A stretch of 64,000 bases of DNA from Methylophilaceae bacterium LSUCC0401 (lineage in GTDB: Bacteria > Pseudomonadota > Gammaproteobacteria > Burkholderiales > Methylophilaceae). The notes under the pieces were generated by a model, which was given only the letters and a program-made list of their open reading frames with translations, ran no database searches and had not been told where the DNA came from. Of this stretch, positions 45,725 to 54,494 are shown in pieces. The stretch lies in the NCBI GenBank assembly GCA_024919035.1, contig CP103442.1:496001-560000 (forward strand). Reading direction: 5' to 3'. The stretch's first letter is position 1; the number at the start of each line of letters is the position of its first letter. Both the position numbers and the translations under genes were made by a program.

Positions 45725-47123
45725 TATCGCTATTATTGGCAGGCCAAATGTTGGAAAATCTAGTTTATTTAATAGATTAACTAAATCAAGAAAAGCAATT
45801 GTCTCTGAGTTCGAGGGCCTTACCCGTGATCGACAATCGTCAATTTTGGTCATTAATAGTTATGTCTATGAATTAATTGATTCGGGCGGCTTAAATTTTA
45901 ATAATCCTGATAATTTAATAAATAAAGAAATTATTAACCAAACCAATCAGGCTGCCGATGAAGCAGATTTAGTTTTTTTTGTGGTGGATTATAAATCTGG
46001 CTTAACCGCTGACGATATTCTGATTTCAAAACTTCTTAGAAAAAAATCAAAAAAAGTGTGTCTCATTATTAATAAAGTTGATGGTGTAGACAGCAGCTTA
46101 GCTTCATCAGAATTTTTTAAATTAGGATTGAAAGATATTATCTGTACATCAGTTAGCCATAATTATGGAATAGATAATATTGTTGAATTCATTGAAGATA
46201 ATCTGACGGGCGATTTAATTGATAATCATCTATCGGAAGATCCACTATTTAAAATTGCTGTGATTGGAAAACCGAATGCTGGAAAATCAACTTTTATCAA
46301 TTCTGTGATTGGTTCCCAACGATTAATTGCTTCAAATATACCTGGCACGACAATTGATTCGATCGAAATTGAATTTGAATGGAATGGTGACAGGCTTATT
46401 CTTATTGATACGGCAGGCATAAGACGAAAAGGCAAGGTGTCTCAGAAAGAGGAAAAATTTGCGCTCTTGAAGTCATTAGAGAGCGCTGCAACTGCAAATT
46501 TTATTTTTATTATGATAGATGCTACTGAGGGAATTACCGCTCAAGATCAGGCCATCATCTCAGAGGCATTAAATTTGTATAAACCAATGATTCTCTTAAT
46601 CAATAAATGGGACTTGATGAATGAATATCAGAAAGAAAGATTTGATGCAGAGTATGAGAAATTTAGTAAAAATTTTAATTTCTTGGAATGTTTAAAAATT
46701 TCAGCAGAAAAAAAGACTAATTTATCAAAAGTTCACAAAAAATTAATGAGTGTTAAAAGTGTGTTGGATAATGAATTTAAGACTTCTATGTTGAATAGTA
46801 TTTTATCAGATGCCTTATTAAATCATCCCCCATCTATTTCGAAGGGTATAAGACCTAAAATAAAATTTGTAAGTTTTTATTCTCGATCACCACTAGCATT
46901 TAAACTTCATGGAAATCATTTAGATGGAGTGAGCCCATCTTATAAAAGGTATTTGGAGAAGTTTTTTAGACAAGCATTAAACTTCCAATCCATACCTTTA
47001 AAGTTGATTTTTTCCGCACCAGAAAATCCATACGGTAGGAACAATAAAAAAATAAGCACGGGATTGGTAACCAGAAGAAAAATAAAAAATAAATTGCGTG
47101 AAAAATTAAGTAATAAAAATTAA
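45717..47123 (+). CDS. der: Ribosome assembly GTPase Der
   Basis: Der (EngA) is a double-GTPase needed for 50S subunit maturation. The 468-residue protein has two G domains: first G1 GRPNVGKSSLFNRL at residue 8 with DSGGLN as G3 and NKVDG as G4; second G1 GKPNAGKSTFINS near residue 184 with DTAGIRRKGKV as G3 and NKWDL as G4. The KH-like C-terminal domain contains GISKGIRPKIKFVSFYSRSP-like sequence. Its stop codon shares the bases TTAA at 47120-47123 with the stop of the convergent bamD. Confidence 0.97.
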   Translation: MNSIAIIGRPNVGKSSLFNRLTKSRKAIVSEFEGLTRDRQSSILVINSYVYELIDSGGLNFNNPDNLINKEIINQTNQAADEADLVFFVVDYKSGLTADDILISKLLRKKSKKVCLIINKVDGVDSSLASSEFFKLGLKDIICTSVSHNYGIDNIVEFIEDNLTGDLIDNHLSEDPLFKIAVIGKPNAGKSTFINSVIGSQRLIASNIPGTTIDSIEIEFEWNGDRLILIDTAGIRRKGKVSQKEEKFALLKSLESAATANFIFIMIDATEGITAQDQAIISEALNLYKPMILLINKWDLMNEYQKERFDAEYEKFSKNFNFLECLKISAEKKTNLSKVHKKLMSVKSVLDNEFKTSMLNSILSDALLNHPPSISKGIRPKIKFVSFYSRSPLAFKLHGNHLDGVSPSYKRYLEKFFRQALNFQSIPLKLIFSAPENPYGRNNKKISTGLVTRRKIKNKLREKLSNKN

Positions 47124-47926
47124 TCAGTTAAACTTTTCCAAAATTCCCACCATTTTTTATTTTCATCAGCATAGTTTGCAGTAATTTTTTCATCAGGAAA
47201 ATTATAGTCAATAACTTTTTTTGTCGCCATTTCTAGATCTTTTAGCTTTAATTCTTTATAGGCAATGTATTGGATTACCAATGACTCTCTGACATGAATG
47301 CTATCAGGGTATGATGTATAAACATTTTTTGCTCGATTGAGTGCTGCAATATAAGCTCTTCTTTTCATATAATATCGCGCGACGTGTAAATCATATTCAG
47401 CAATTTTATTCATCAGATAAGTCATGCGATCAATTGAATCTTGAGCATATTTAGAATTTGGAAATCTTTTTGTGACTTCTTCAAAAGCATCAAACGCTTT
47501 TTTTAGTTGATTGACATCTCGATCACTTATATCTTGAAATGTCAGTTTATTGAGGATTCCTCTCTCATTGTAGAGATTTAACCCCTTTAGATAATAGGCA
47601 TAATCCATTAATGGATGACTGGGATATAAGGTTATAAATTGTTGAACAGTACTTGTGCTTAACTCAGTTTGCCCAAACTTATGGTAGGAATACGCCAGAT
47701 TTAAGCGAGCAGATGGGATTAATTTATTATCAGGATATCGTTTTATTAGTTTTTCAAGAAATTCAATAGACTTACGAATATCTCTTTGATTTATAAAACT
47801 TTGAGCTTTCTCATAAATCCATTCCGGACTTTGTCCAGTCGTTTCATCAAATTCAGTAGGTTCTCCAAAAATAAAACAACCCGATAAAAAAATTGTTGCG
47901 ACAAATAATGTAATATATTTCAACAT
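47120..47926 (-). CDS. bamD: Outer membrane assembly lipoprotein BamD
   Basis: BamD (ComL) is the essential TPR lipoprotein of the Bam complex. From ATG 47926 the signal peptide is MLKYITLFVATIFLSGC with the lipid-modified Cys17; upstream in-frame codons (up to 47959) would give an atypical signal and run into rluD. TPR repeats include YEKAQSFINQRDIRKSIEFL, RLNLAYSYHKFGQTELS and FPNSKYAQDSIDRM. Length 268 residues is normal. At its 3' end it shares TTAA with der; at its 5' end its start codon shares two bases with the divergent rluD start. Confidence 0.95.
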   Translation of the reverse strand: MLKYITLFVATIFLSGCFIFGEPTEFDETTGQSPEWIYEKAQSFINQRDIRKSIEFLEKLIKRYPDNKLIPSARLNLAYSYHKFGQTELSTSTVQQFITLYPSHPLMDYAYYLKGLNLYNERGILNKLTFQDISDRDVNQLKKAFDAFEEVTKRFPNSKYAQDSIDRMTYLMNKIAEYDLHVARYYMKRRAYIAALNRAKNVYTSYPDSIHVRESLVIQYIAYKELKLKDLEMATKKVIDYNFPDEKITANYADENKKWWEFWKSLTD

Positions 47927-48965
47927 GAATAAAAAAGATATATATAAAAAATTCATCATACCTGCTACTTATTTTGGGTCAAGGCTTGATCATGTTTTAA
48001 GTGATTTATTACCTGAGCTATCAAGATCAAAGATACAAAATATGATTAAACAAGATCTTGTAAAGATTAACGGCAATCATGCTGTACAAAAATATAAAGT
48101 TGTTGGTGACGAAGAAATTATTATTAAAGACACTATCAACGATGAGTTAACTGCACAACCAGAGTATATATCTTTAGATATCATATATGAGGATGATGAT
48201 TTAATAGTCCTCAATAAGCCCAAAAATTTGGTCGTCCATCCTGGTTCGGGAAATTTATCGGGTACCTTATTAAACGCTTTGCTTTATTACGATAAAAAAT
48301 TGGAAAGACTCCCAAGAGGAGGGATTGTCCACCGTTTAGATAAAGATACAACCGGCTTGATGGTTGTAGCTAAAAATGAAGAGGCACAAAATAACCTAGT
48401 TGATCAGCTTCAATCAAAATCAGTTTACAGGGAATATAGAGCAATTGTATGGGGACAGTTGTGGAAAGATAAAGTTATTGATAAACCGATTGGCAGACAT
48501 CCAAGGCAGCGAACAAAGATGGCCATTAATAAAATTAATGGCAAAGAAGCCACAACTAAATTTGAAATTTTAGAAAGATTTAACTTTCATACCTATGTCC
48601 GTTGCCTTTTACAAACGGGAAGAACTCATCAAATTCGCGTACACATGTTAGATAACAATTCACCCATTGTAGGTGATCCTGATTATGGGTTAAAAAAAAT
48701 AATACCGACTAAAAAAATAAATCCTGATCTTTTAAATGTAATTAAAAGTTTTGATCGACAAGCTTTACATGCAATATCTCTTGGTTTAATTCACCCGAAA
48801 ACAGGACAATCTATGAAATGGTCTATCGATTTACCTGAGGACATGAAAAATCTTCTAACCGTTATTCGAGATGATTCAGAAGGAAATATGCTCAATGATC
48901 ATGACCCATTTTTAAATCCAGTATACGAACTTAATCAGCCTATCGATATTGATGAGAACAAATAA
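47925..48965 (+). CDS. rluD: 23S rRNA pseudouridine synthase RluD
   Basis: RluD makes pseudouridines 1911, 1915 and 1917 in helix 69 of 23S rRNA. The 346-residue protein has an N-terminal S4 domain (GSRLDHVLSDLLPELSRSK), the catalytic aspartate in GGIVHRLDKDTTGLMVVA, and LQTGRTHQIRVHM. The ATG at 47925 is the only plausible start; the next methionine would remove the S4 domain. It diverges from bamD with no intergenic DNA at all. It overlaps pgeF by 14 bases. Confidence 0.96.
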   Translation: MNKKDIYKKFIIPATYFGSRLDHVLSDLLPELSRSKIQNMIKQDLVKINGNHAVQKYKVVGDEEIIIKDTINDELTAQPEYISLDIIYEDDDLIVLNKPKNLVVHPGSGNLSGTLLNALLYYDKKLERLPRGGIVHRLDKDTTGLMVVAKNEEAQNNLVDQLQSKSVYREYRAIVWGQLWKDKVIDKPIGRHPRQRTKMAINKINGKEATTKFEILERFNFHTYVRCLLQTGRTHQIRVHMLDNNSPIVGDPDYGLKKIIPTKKINPDLLNVIKSFDRQALHAISLGLIHPKTGQSMKWSIDLPEDMKNLLTVIRDDSEGNMLNDHDPFLNPVYELNQPIDIDENK

Positions 48966-49647
48966 AATTACCATTGATTGGATTGTGCCCGAAAAAATAA
49001 AATCATTTCAATCGGTGTCATCATTTAAGCTAACACGAATAATAAACTCTAATTCCTCTGCTGAATATCAAAAATTTTTTAAGAGTGTTGGATTAAATTT
49101 TTCTCTGATAAATCAAGTTCACTCTAACCAAGTTTATGTCATTCACAAAAATATACATAATTTAGTAGGTGACAGTATCATCACATTTAAACCCAATGTG
49201 GTGGTTGCAATAAGGACTGCGGATTGTATTCCTATTTTATTAACGGACAAAAGTGGATCATTTGTTGCAGCGATTCACTGTGGGTGGCGAGGATTATCTG
49301 AGGGAATTATACAAAATACAATTAACAAAATTAATTCAAAAGATTTTGTGGCGTGGATTGGCCCCGGTATTTCAATGAAAAATTTTGAAACTGATCGTGA
49401 TGTGTATGATGCCTTCATGAAAAAGAATAATCACCTTACAAGACACTTTAGATATAAAAATAATAAATTTAATGTTGATCTTCTTGGAATTACCAGAGAT
49501 CTTCTGCATAAGTCTGGAGTGTATGAGGTCTATGGAAACTCTTTAACACAAGATTATTGCACCTATAGGGATCATGATTTTTTATTTTCTCATCGCTTTA
49601 ACCAAACTCCATTTCGTTTGATTTCACTGGCATGGATAAAGCCATAA
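48952..49647 (+). CDS. pgeF: Multicopper-like purine nucleoside phosphorylase/deaminase PgeF (YfiH)
   Basis: A 231-residue protein of the DUF152/laccase-domain family. Members cleave purine nucleosides and have been linked to editing of peptidoglycan precursors. Landmarks are LINQVHSNQVYVI, VAIRTADCIPILL and AAIHCGWRGLSEGI with the metal-binding His and Cys residues, and WIGPGIS. ATG 48952 is chosen over TTG 48949. The rluD-pgeF order is conserved in proteobacteria. Confidence 0.92.
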   Translation: MRTNKITIDWIVPEKIKSFQSVSSFKLTRIINSNSSAEYQKFFKSVGLNFSLINQVHSNQVYVIHKNIHNLVGDSIITFKPNVVVAIRTADCIPILLTDKSGSFVAAIHCGWRGLSEGIIQNTINKINSKDFVAWIGPGISMKNFETDRDVYDAFMKKNNHLTRHFRYKNNKFNVDLLGITRDLLHKSGVYEVYGNSLTQDYCTYRDHDFLFSHRFNQTPFRLISLAWIKP

Positions 49648-49665
49648 TTTTTGTTATGATTCACG

Positions 49666-49671
49666 TATAAT
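49666..49671 (+). promoter_or_regulatory. TATAAT -10 box close to the ZIP start
   Basis: A perfect TATAAT lies eight bases before the ATG at 49680 in the short pgeF-ZIP gap. Transcription would begin at or next to the start codon, producing a leaderless or near-leaderless mRNA. No clear -35 box is present at the right distance, so support is limited. Confidence 0.3.
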
Positions 49672-49679
49672 CTTTGCTC

Positions 49680-50438
49680 ATGAATTTATTACTTATATTG
49701 ACAGTTTGCTTTCTGGGATCAGCATTAAGCCTAGCTCTCGCCTATGCTTTCAGTAAACTGAAAATGGTGAATTATGCTGATTATTTTGTTAGCTTTGCGG
49801 TCGGGACATTATTGGGAGCTGCGTTTTTAGAAATAATTCCTCATGCCTATGATTTATCAGGAGATCTGCATAGAATTTCATTAGTAGTTCTAGTTGGTAT
49901 TCTCATTTTTTTCATTCTAGAAAAGCTTTTGGTCTGGAGACATTGCCATGGATCTCACTGCGAGCACCATTCACCCGCACCCAATAATGATATCAAGAAA
50001 GGCAGTATTTTAATTATTGGCGATTGTTTTCACAATTTTATTGATGGCGTCTTGATTTGTAGTGCTTTTTTAGTCGATATTAATTTAGGGTTCATTACAG
50101 CTTTAGCCATCATCGTTCATGAAATTCCTCAAGAAATTAGTAATTTTTCGATTTTATTAAATTCTGGTTATAGTCTTGTAAAAACTTTATGGATGAACAT
50201 TATTACCGGGATTTCCATGATGATGGGAGCCGCTATCTCCTTTTTCATTTTGAGTGATTTTAGTTTTCTTATCCCGTTTATCTTATCCTTAGCAGCATCT
50301 AGTATGATTTATGTAGCAATTTCTGATCTGATTCCGACGTTGCATAAAAAAACACAGATGCAACAAACATTTCAACAAACCTCATCTATTTTTCTTGGAG
50401 TTATCGTTATTTATTTACTGCACTCCATGATTCACTAA
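49680..50438 (+). CDS. ZIP-family metal transporter
   Basis: A 252-residue membrane protein of the ZIP family (zinc/iron or other divalent cation uptake). It has eight hydrophobic helices, a histidine-rich loop (WRHCHGSHCEHHSP) near residue 90, and the two signature metal-site helices: ILIIGDCFHNFIDGVLICSA (motif HNFIDG) and ITALAIIVHEIPQEISNFS (motif HEIPQE). ATG 49680 is taken as start; an upstream TTG at 49674 is in frame. Confidence 0.92.
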   Translation: MNLLLILTVCFLGSALSLALAYAFSKLKMVNYADYFVSFAVGTLLGAAFLEIIPHAYDLSGDLHRISLVVLVGILIFFILEKLLVWRHCHGSHCEHHSPAPNNDIKKGSILIIGDCFHNFIDGVLICSAFLVDINLGFITALAIIVHEIPQEISNFSILLNSGYSLVKTLWMNIITGISMMMGAAISFFILSDFSFLIPFILSLAASSMIYVAISDLIPTLHKKTQMQQTFQQTSSIFLGVIVIYLLHSMIH

Positions 50439-50440
50439 CA

Positions 50441-51766
50441 ATGGCATCTGTGAAAATACCTAAAATTGGTTTTATATCATTAGGCTGTCCTAAAGCCGGG
50501 AGTGATACCGAAAAAATTATGACGCGTGCTCGATCACAAGGCTATGACATTTCAGATTCCTATACCAATTCTGACGTGGTTGTAGTCAATACCTGTGGTT
50601 TTATTGATTCAGCCGTTGAAGAGTCGCTGAATACGATTGAAGAGGCAATTAAAAATAATGGCAATGTCATCGTTACCGGTTGCTTGGGAGAAAAAAAAGA
50701 GATCATCAAAGCAAGATTTGATAATCTTATTGCCATTACTGGCTCAGAGTCAGATCAGGAAGTTATGCAGGTAATTAATCGCGTTGCGCCAAAACCACAT
50801 GATGCATTTATAGATTTAATTCCTAAATCTGGATTAAGGTTAACTCCCTCTCATTATGCATATATAAAAATATCAGAAGGGTGTAATCATAAATGTTCTT
50901 TTTGTATCATTCCTTCAATGAGAGGAAAATTAGTGAGTCGGGGTGTTGGAGATATTCTTAATGAAGCTCAGCATCTCATCGATGAAGGCGTTTCTGAGCT
51001 GATTATCATTTCTCAAGATACAAGTGCTTACGGGGTTGATTTTAGGTATAAACAATCTTTTTGGAATGGGAAACCTGTTCGCGGAGACCTTTATCACTTG
51101 GCCAAAGAGTTAAAGGAGTTAGGTGTATGGGTTCGTTTTCATTATATATACCCTTATCCGCATGTGGATCAGCTCATTGAGTTAATGGACACTGAGACAA
51201 TTTTGCCTTATCTTGATGTTCCATTTCAGCATGCAAACCCAAAAATATTGAAGGCTATGAAGCGTCCCGCAGATGCAGAAGATAATTTAAAACGCATCGA
51301 GTCTTGGAGAAAAATTAATCCTGATTTGTCACTTAGGAGCACCTTTATTGTTGGATTTCCGGGGGAAACTGACCACGATTTTGATGATTTAATTCTTTTT
51401 CTGAAAAATGCGAATATTGAACATGTAGGTTGTTTTAAATATTCAAACGTTGATGGAGCAACTGCTCAACAACTTGAAGATCAAATTCCTGAGAAGATTA
51501 AAGAAGAGCGTTATCAATACCTGATGGAAATACAACAGGACATTAGTAAAAACAAATTACGGTCTTTGGTTGGCTCTAATCAACATGTTGTCGTAGATAG
51601 TTTTGATCATGAATATGCGGTAGCTAGAACTTTTCGATCAGCACCAGATGTTGATGGGGTGGTTTATTTAAAAAATCCAGAGGGCTTAATGGTTGGTGAT
51701 CGCCTTGATGTTAAAATTATATCTTCGGATTCATATAACTTATTTGCTGGACCTATAGATGATTAA
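50441..51766 (+). CDS. rimO: Ribosomal protein S12 methylthiotransferase
   Basis: RimO is a radical SAM methylthiotransferase that modifies Asp88 of ribosomal protein S12. The 441-residue protein has the N-terminal UPF0004 domain (SLGCPKAGSDTE, VNTCGFIDSAVEES, VTGCLG with three cluster cysteines), the radical SAM motif ISEGCNHKCSFCIIPSMRG, and a C-terminal TRAM domain (VVVDSFDHEYAVAR). The conserved SxGCPKNxxD motif reads SLGCPKAGSD, with Ala for Asn. It overlaps gltX by eight bases. Confidence 0.95.
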   Translation: MASVKIPKIGFISLGCPKAGSDTEKIMTRARSQGYDISDSYTNSDVVVVNTCGFIDSAVEESLNTIEEAIKNNGNVIVTGCLGEKKEIIKARFDNLIAITGSESDQEVMQVINRVAPKPHDAFIDLIPKSGLRLTPSHYAYIKISEGCNHKCSFCIIPSMRGKLVSRGVGDILNEAQHLIDEGVSELIIISQDTSAYGVDFRYKQSFWNGKPVRGDLYHLAKELKELGVWVRFHYIYPYPHVDQLIELMDTETILPYLDVPFQHANPKILKAMKRPADAEDNLKRIESWRKINPDLSLRSTFIVGFPGETDHDFDDLILFLKNANIEHVGCFKYSNVDGATAQQLEDQIPEKIKEERYQYLMEIQQDISKNKLRSLVGSNQHVVVDSFDHEYAVARTFRSAPDVDGVVYLKNPEGLMVGDRLDVKIISSDSYNLFAGPIDD

Positions 51767-53141
51767 AACTCGATTTGCACCAAGTCCCACTGGCTACCTT
51801 CATATTGGAGGTATTCGCACAGCATTATTTAATTATGCTTTTGCCAAAAAAAATCATGGACAGTTTTATCTGAGAATCGAGGATACTGACACAGAGCGAT
51901 CCACTCAAGCAGCAATCGATAAAATCTATCAAGGAATGCATTGGTTAGGGCTCAATCATGATGGTGAGATTATCTACCAATCCAAAAAAAAAGATCGACA
52001 CCAAGCAGTAATTAAAGATTTGTTAAAAAATGGATTTGCGTATGAATGCTATTGTTCAAAACAAGAATTAGAACAAATGCGTCAAGATTATGAGCAAAAA
52101 GGATTGAAGCCTAAATATGATGGCCGCTGGAGACCTGAAATTGGAAAAACATTGCCCACACAGCCATCCAATGTTCAGCCAGTGATTCGTTTTAAAAACC
52201 CAGTATCTGGGTTAGTTGAATGGGATGACTTGGTAAAGGGGAGGATATCGGTGAATAATGAAGAGTTAGATGATCTAATTCTCCAGAGATCCGATGGGAC
52301 ACCCACTTATAACTTAAGTGTGGTTGTTGATGATATGGATATGGGTATTACCCATGTGATCAGGGGGGATGATCACATTAACAATACACCTCGACAAATC
52401 AATATCTACAAGGCTTGTGGCTTTGCCGTGCCAGAATTTGCTCATCTCTCGATGATTTTAGGAGAGGATGGTCAAAAGCTATCAAAGCGACATGGAGCGG
52501 CGAGTGTGACGGATTACATTGATCTCGGGTATCTACCAGAATCCATAATTAACTACCTTGCAAGACTGGGATGGAGCCATGGCGATGCAGAATTATTTAG
52601 TCTTGAGGATATGTGTCAATGGTTTAGTTTTGATAAGGTGACATCCTCAGCATCCCAATTTGATTTAAAAAAATTAAATTGGATTAATAATCATTACATC
52701 AAATCTAAAAATTATGATGATATTAAAGCTATCTTAGCACCTGGATTTGTGGCAAATAATTTTGAAGAATCAAAACTCAAGCTGGTGTTTGAACTTTATA
52801 AAGATCGATGTCAGACTCTAAGAGAATTCGAGCAACATGCCGACACTGTTTTGGGTGAATCAAGGCAGGTTCAAGAGGATTTAAAAAATAAATACATAAA
52901 CCAGGATACGCTTCAACATTTAAAGTCATTATTAATGGAATTCAATGACTCAGACTTTTCAATAGAGGCGATTGAATCTATCCTTAAGAATTATGTCAAA
53001 AATGCGGATTTAAAGTTTCCTCAGATAGCAATGCCATTGAGGATTGTTCTCCTTGGGATAGATCAATCCCCCTCAGTGGGCCACATCATTTCAATCATAG
53101 GAAAAGAACTGTTTAACAAAAGAATGGATAGGTTTTTATAA
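51759..53141 (+). CDS. gltX: Glutamyl-tRNA synthetase
   Basis: GluRS charges tRNA-Glu. The 460-residue class I synthetase begins TRFAPSPTGYLHIGGIRTAL (HIGH motif HIGG) and has the KMSKS-type loop QKLSKRHGAASV near residue 245. The segment YCYCSKQELEQM lies in the region of the zinc site: ECYCSKQELEQ. The C-terminal domain is helical. The stop codon is followed at once by the hfq ATG. Confidence 0.96.
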   Translation: MIKTRFAPSPTGYLHIGGIRTALFNYAFAKKNHGQFYLRIEDTDTERSTQAAIDKIYQGMHWLGLNHDGEIIYQSKKKDRHQAVIKDLLKNGFAYECYCSKQELEQMRQDYEQKGLKPKYDGRWRPEIGKTLPTQPSNVQPVIRFKNPVSGLVEWDDLVKGRISVNNEELDDLILQRSDGTPTYNLSVVVDDMDMGITHVIRGDDHINNTPRQINIYKACGFAVPEFAHLSMILGEDGQKLSKRHGAASVTDYIDLGYLPESIINYLARLGWSHGDAELFSLEDMCQWFSFDKVTSSASQFDLKKLNWINNHYIKSKNYDDIKAILAPGFVANNFEESKLKLVFELYKDRCQTLREFEQHADTVLGESRQVQEDLKNKYINQDTLQHLKSLLMEFNDSDFSIEAIESILKNYVKNADLKFPQIAMPLRIVLLGIDQSPSVGHIISIIGKELFNKRMDRFL

Positions 53142-53339
53142 ATGACAAATAAAATAAGATCAGAATTTTTCAACGAAATTATTTCAAAATCGATTAATGT
53201 TTCGGTTTATCTAATGAATGGCATAAAATTACAAGGGCTTATTGAGAGCTATGACGAGGAAAGTATTATCTTAAAAGGGAATTCCCCTCAATTAATTTTT
53301 ATGCATGCAATTTCATCGATTGTTCCAAATTATAAGTAA
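53142..53339 (+). CDS. hfq: Divergent, minimal Hfq RNA chaperone
   Basis: A 65-residue Sm-like protein in the usual place before hflX. The core VSVYLMNGIKLQGLIESYD and HAISSIVP match Hfq (Tyr23 and Gln31 correspond to E. coli Tyr25 and Gln33). It ends right after the Sm core with no C-terminal tail. Residues corresponding to the proximal uridine pocket and rim are changed: E. coli Gln41, Phe42 and Lys56 are Glu39, Glu40 and Met54 here, and Arg16/Arg17 are Ile14/Ser15. The reading frame is intact and abuts gltX, so it is a real gene, but its RNA binding should differ. Confidence 0.9.
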   Translation: MTNKIRSEFFNEIISKSINVSVYLMNGIKLQGLIESYDEESIILKGNSPQLIFMHAISSIVPNYK

Positions 53340-53342
53340 TTT

Positions 53343-54494
53343 TTGAAACCTGTTAATCTAAAAAAATTAAATCCTGATAAATGCCTAGTTATCAATATCC
53401 ATGATGGTTATGGACATACTCAGTATGATCAATATGAAATTAATGAGCTCGCCAAAACTGCTGGTTTTCAGATAGAAGAAACCATAGATGTCAAAGTAAT
53501 CTCGCCGAATCCAAGCTTTTACATCGGAAAAGGAAAAATTGAAGAAATTAAACAATTAAAAAATTTATTTGATTTTGAGTTTTTAATAATTAATGAGGAC
53601 ATTAGCCCAGCACAGGAAAAAAAACTAACTGATGCACTTAATCTCACCGTTATTGATCGAACAAATTTAATTCTAAACATATTTTCTATGCGCGCTAAAA
53701 GCTATGAGGGTCGACTTCAGGTTGAATTGGCCCAATTAGAGTACTTGTCGACTAGGTTGGTGAGGGGATGGACCCACCTTGAAAGGCAAAAAGGTGGTAT
53801 AGGTGTTCGTGGAGGACCTGGTGAAAAGCAGATTGAATTAGATCGACGCATGTTACGCGGTCGAGTAAAACAGTTAAAGGAGCGCTTAAAGAAGCTCACA
53901 AAACAGAGGGATATGCAACGTCAAAGAAGGCGGAAAAGTGGAGTGTTTAATGTGGCTATTGTTGGCTACACCAATGCTGGAAAATCAACCTTGTTTAACG
54001 AGCTCACTAACCAAAAAATCTATGCAGCGGATCAGTTGTTTGCGACCTTAGATACTACCTCTAGAAAGCTCTTCATTCCACCCAACTTTTCATTGGTAAT
54101 TTCGGATACCGTCGGGTTTATTAAAAATTTACCGACTAATCTGATTGAGTCTTTTAAATCAACATTAGAGGAATCGACGAATGCAGATCTTCTTCTTCAT
54201 GTTGTTGATTCGAGTAATGAGGAAAAAAAAGAACATATCCTGCAGGTTAATCGAATTTTAAAAGAAATTAATGCAGATCAAGTGGATCAGATCTTAATCT
54301 TAAATCAAATTGATAAAAATAAGACTAAGCCACAAAAAGATAGGGATGAGTATGGTAGAATCAATCGAGTTGAATTATCAGCAAAAACAGGCCAAGGAAT
54401 TGAATTTCTCAAGGAAGCTTTGGTCGAAAGAACAGCAAATTTTATTAATCAAGAAAAAATATACTATGACGAAAATGCTCAACAGCCTATTTAA
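53343..54494 (+). CDS. hflX: Ribosome-splitting GTPase HflX
   Basis: HflX is a GTPase that dissociates stalled or hibernating ribosomes. The 383-residue protein has the N-terminal HflX domain (PSFYIGKGKIEEIKQL, INEDISPAQEKKL), the glycine-rich region GIGVRGGPGEKQIELDRRML, then the G domain with G1 GYTNAGKST from Gly208, SDTVGFIKNLP as G3 and LNQIDK as G4. Start TTG 53343, three bases after hfq. Its 3' end overlaps hflK by 29 bases. Confidence 0.95.
   Translation: MKPVNLKKLNPDKCLVINIHDGYGHTQYDQYEINELAKTAGFQIEETIDVKVISPNPSFYIGKGKIEEIKQLKNLFDFEFLIINEDISPAQEKKLTDALNLTVIDRTNLILNIFSMRAKSYEGRLQVELAQLEYLSTRLVRGWTHLERQKGGIGVRGGPGEKQIELDRRMLRGRVKQLKERLKKLTKQRDMQRQRRRKSGVFNVAIVGYTNAGKSTLFNELTNQKIYAADQLFATLDTTSRKLFIPPNFSLVISDTVGFIKNLPTNLIESFKSTLEESTNADLLLHVVDSSNEEKKEHILQVNRILKEINADQVDQILILNQIDKNKTKPQKDRDEYGRINRVELSAKTGQGIEFLKEALVERTANFINQEKIYYDENAQQPI

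Noticed and set aside
53142-53339. hfq as a decayed pseudogene
   Set aside because: The frame is intact, the Sm core is conserved and the gene is tightly packed between gltX and hflX, so divergence rather than decay is more likely.
54310-54465. N-terminal extension of HflK from an upstream in-frame codon
   Set aside because: This stretch lies in the hflX coding region and is not HflK-like; ATG 54466 gives the normal length and N terminus.
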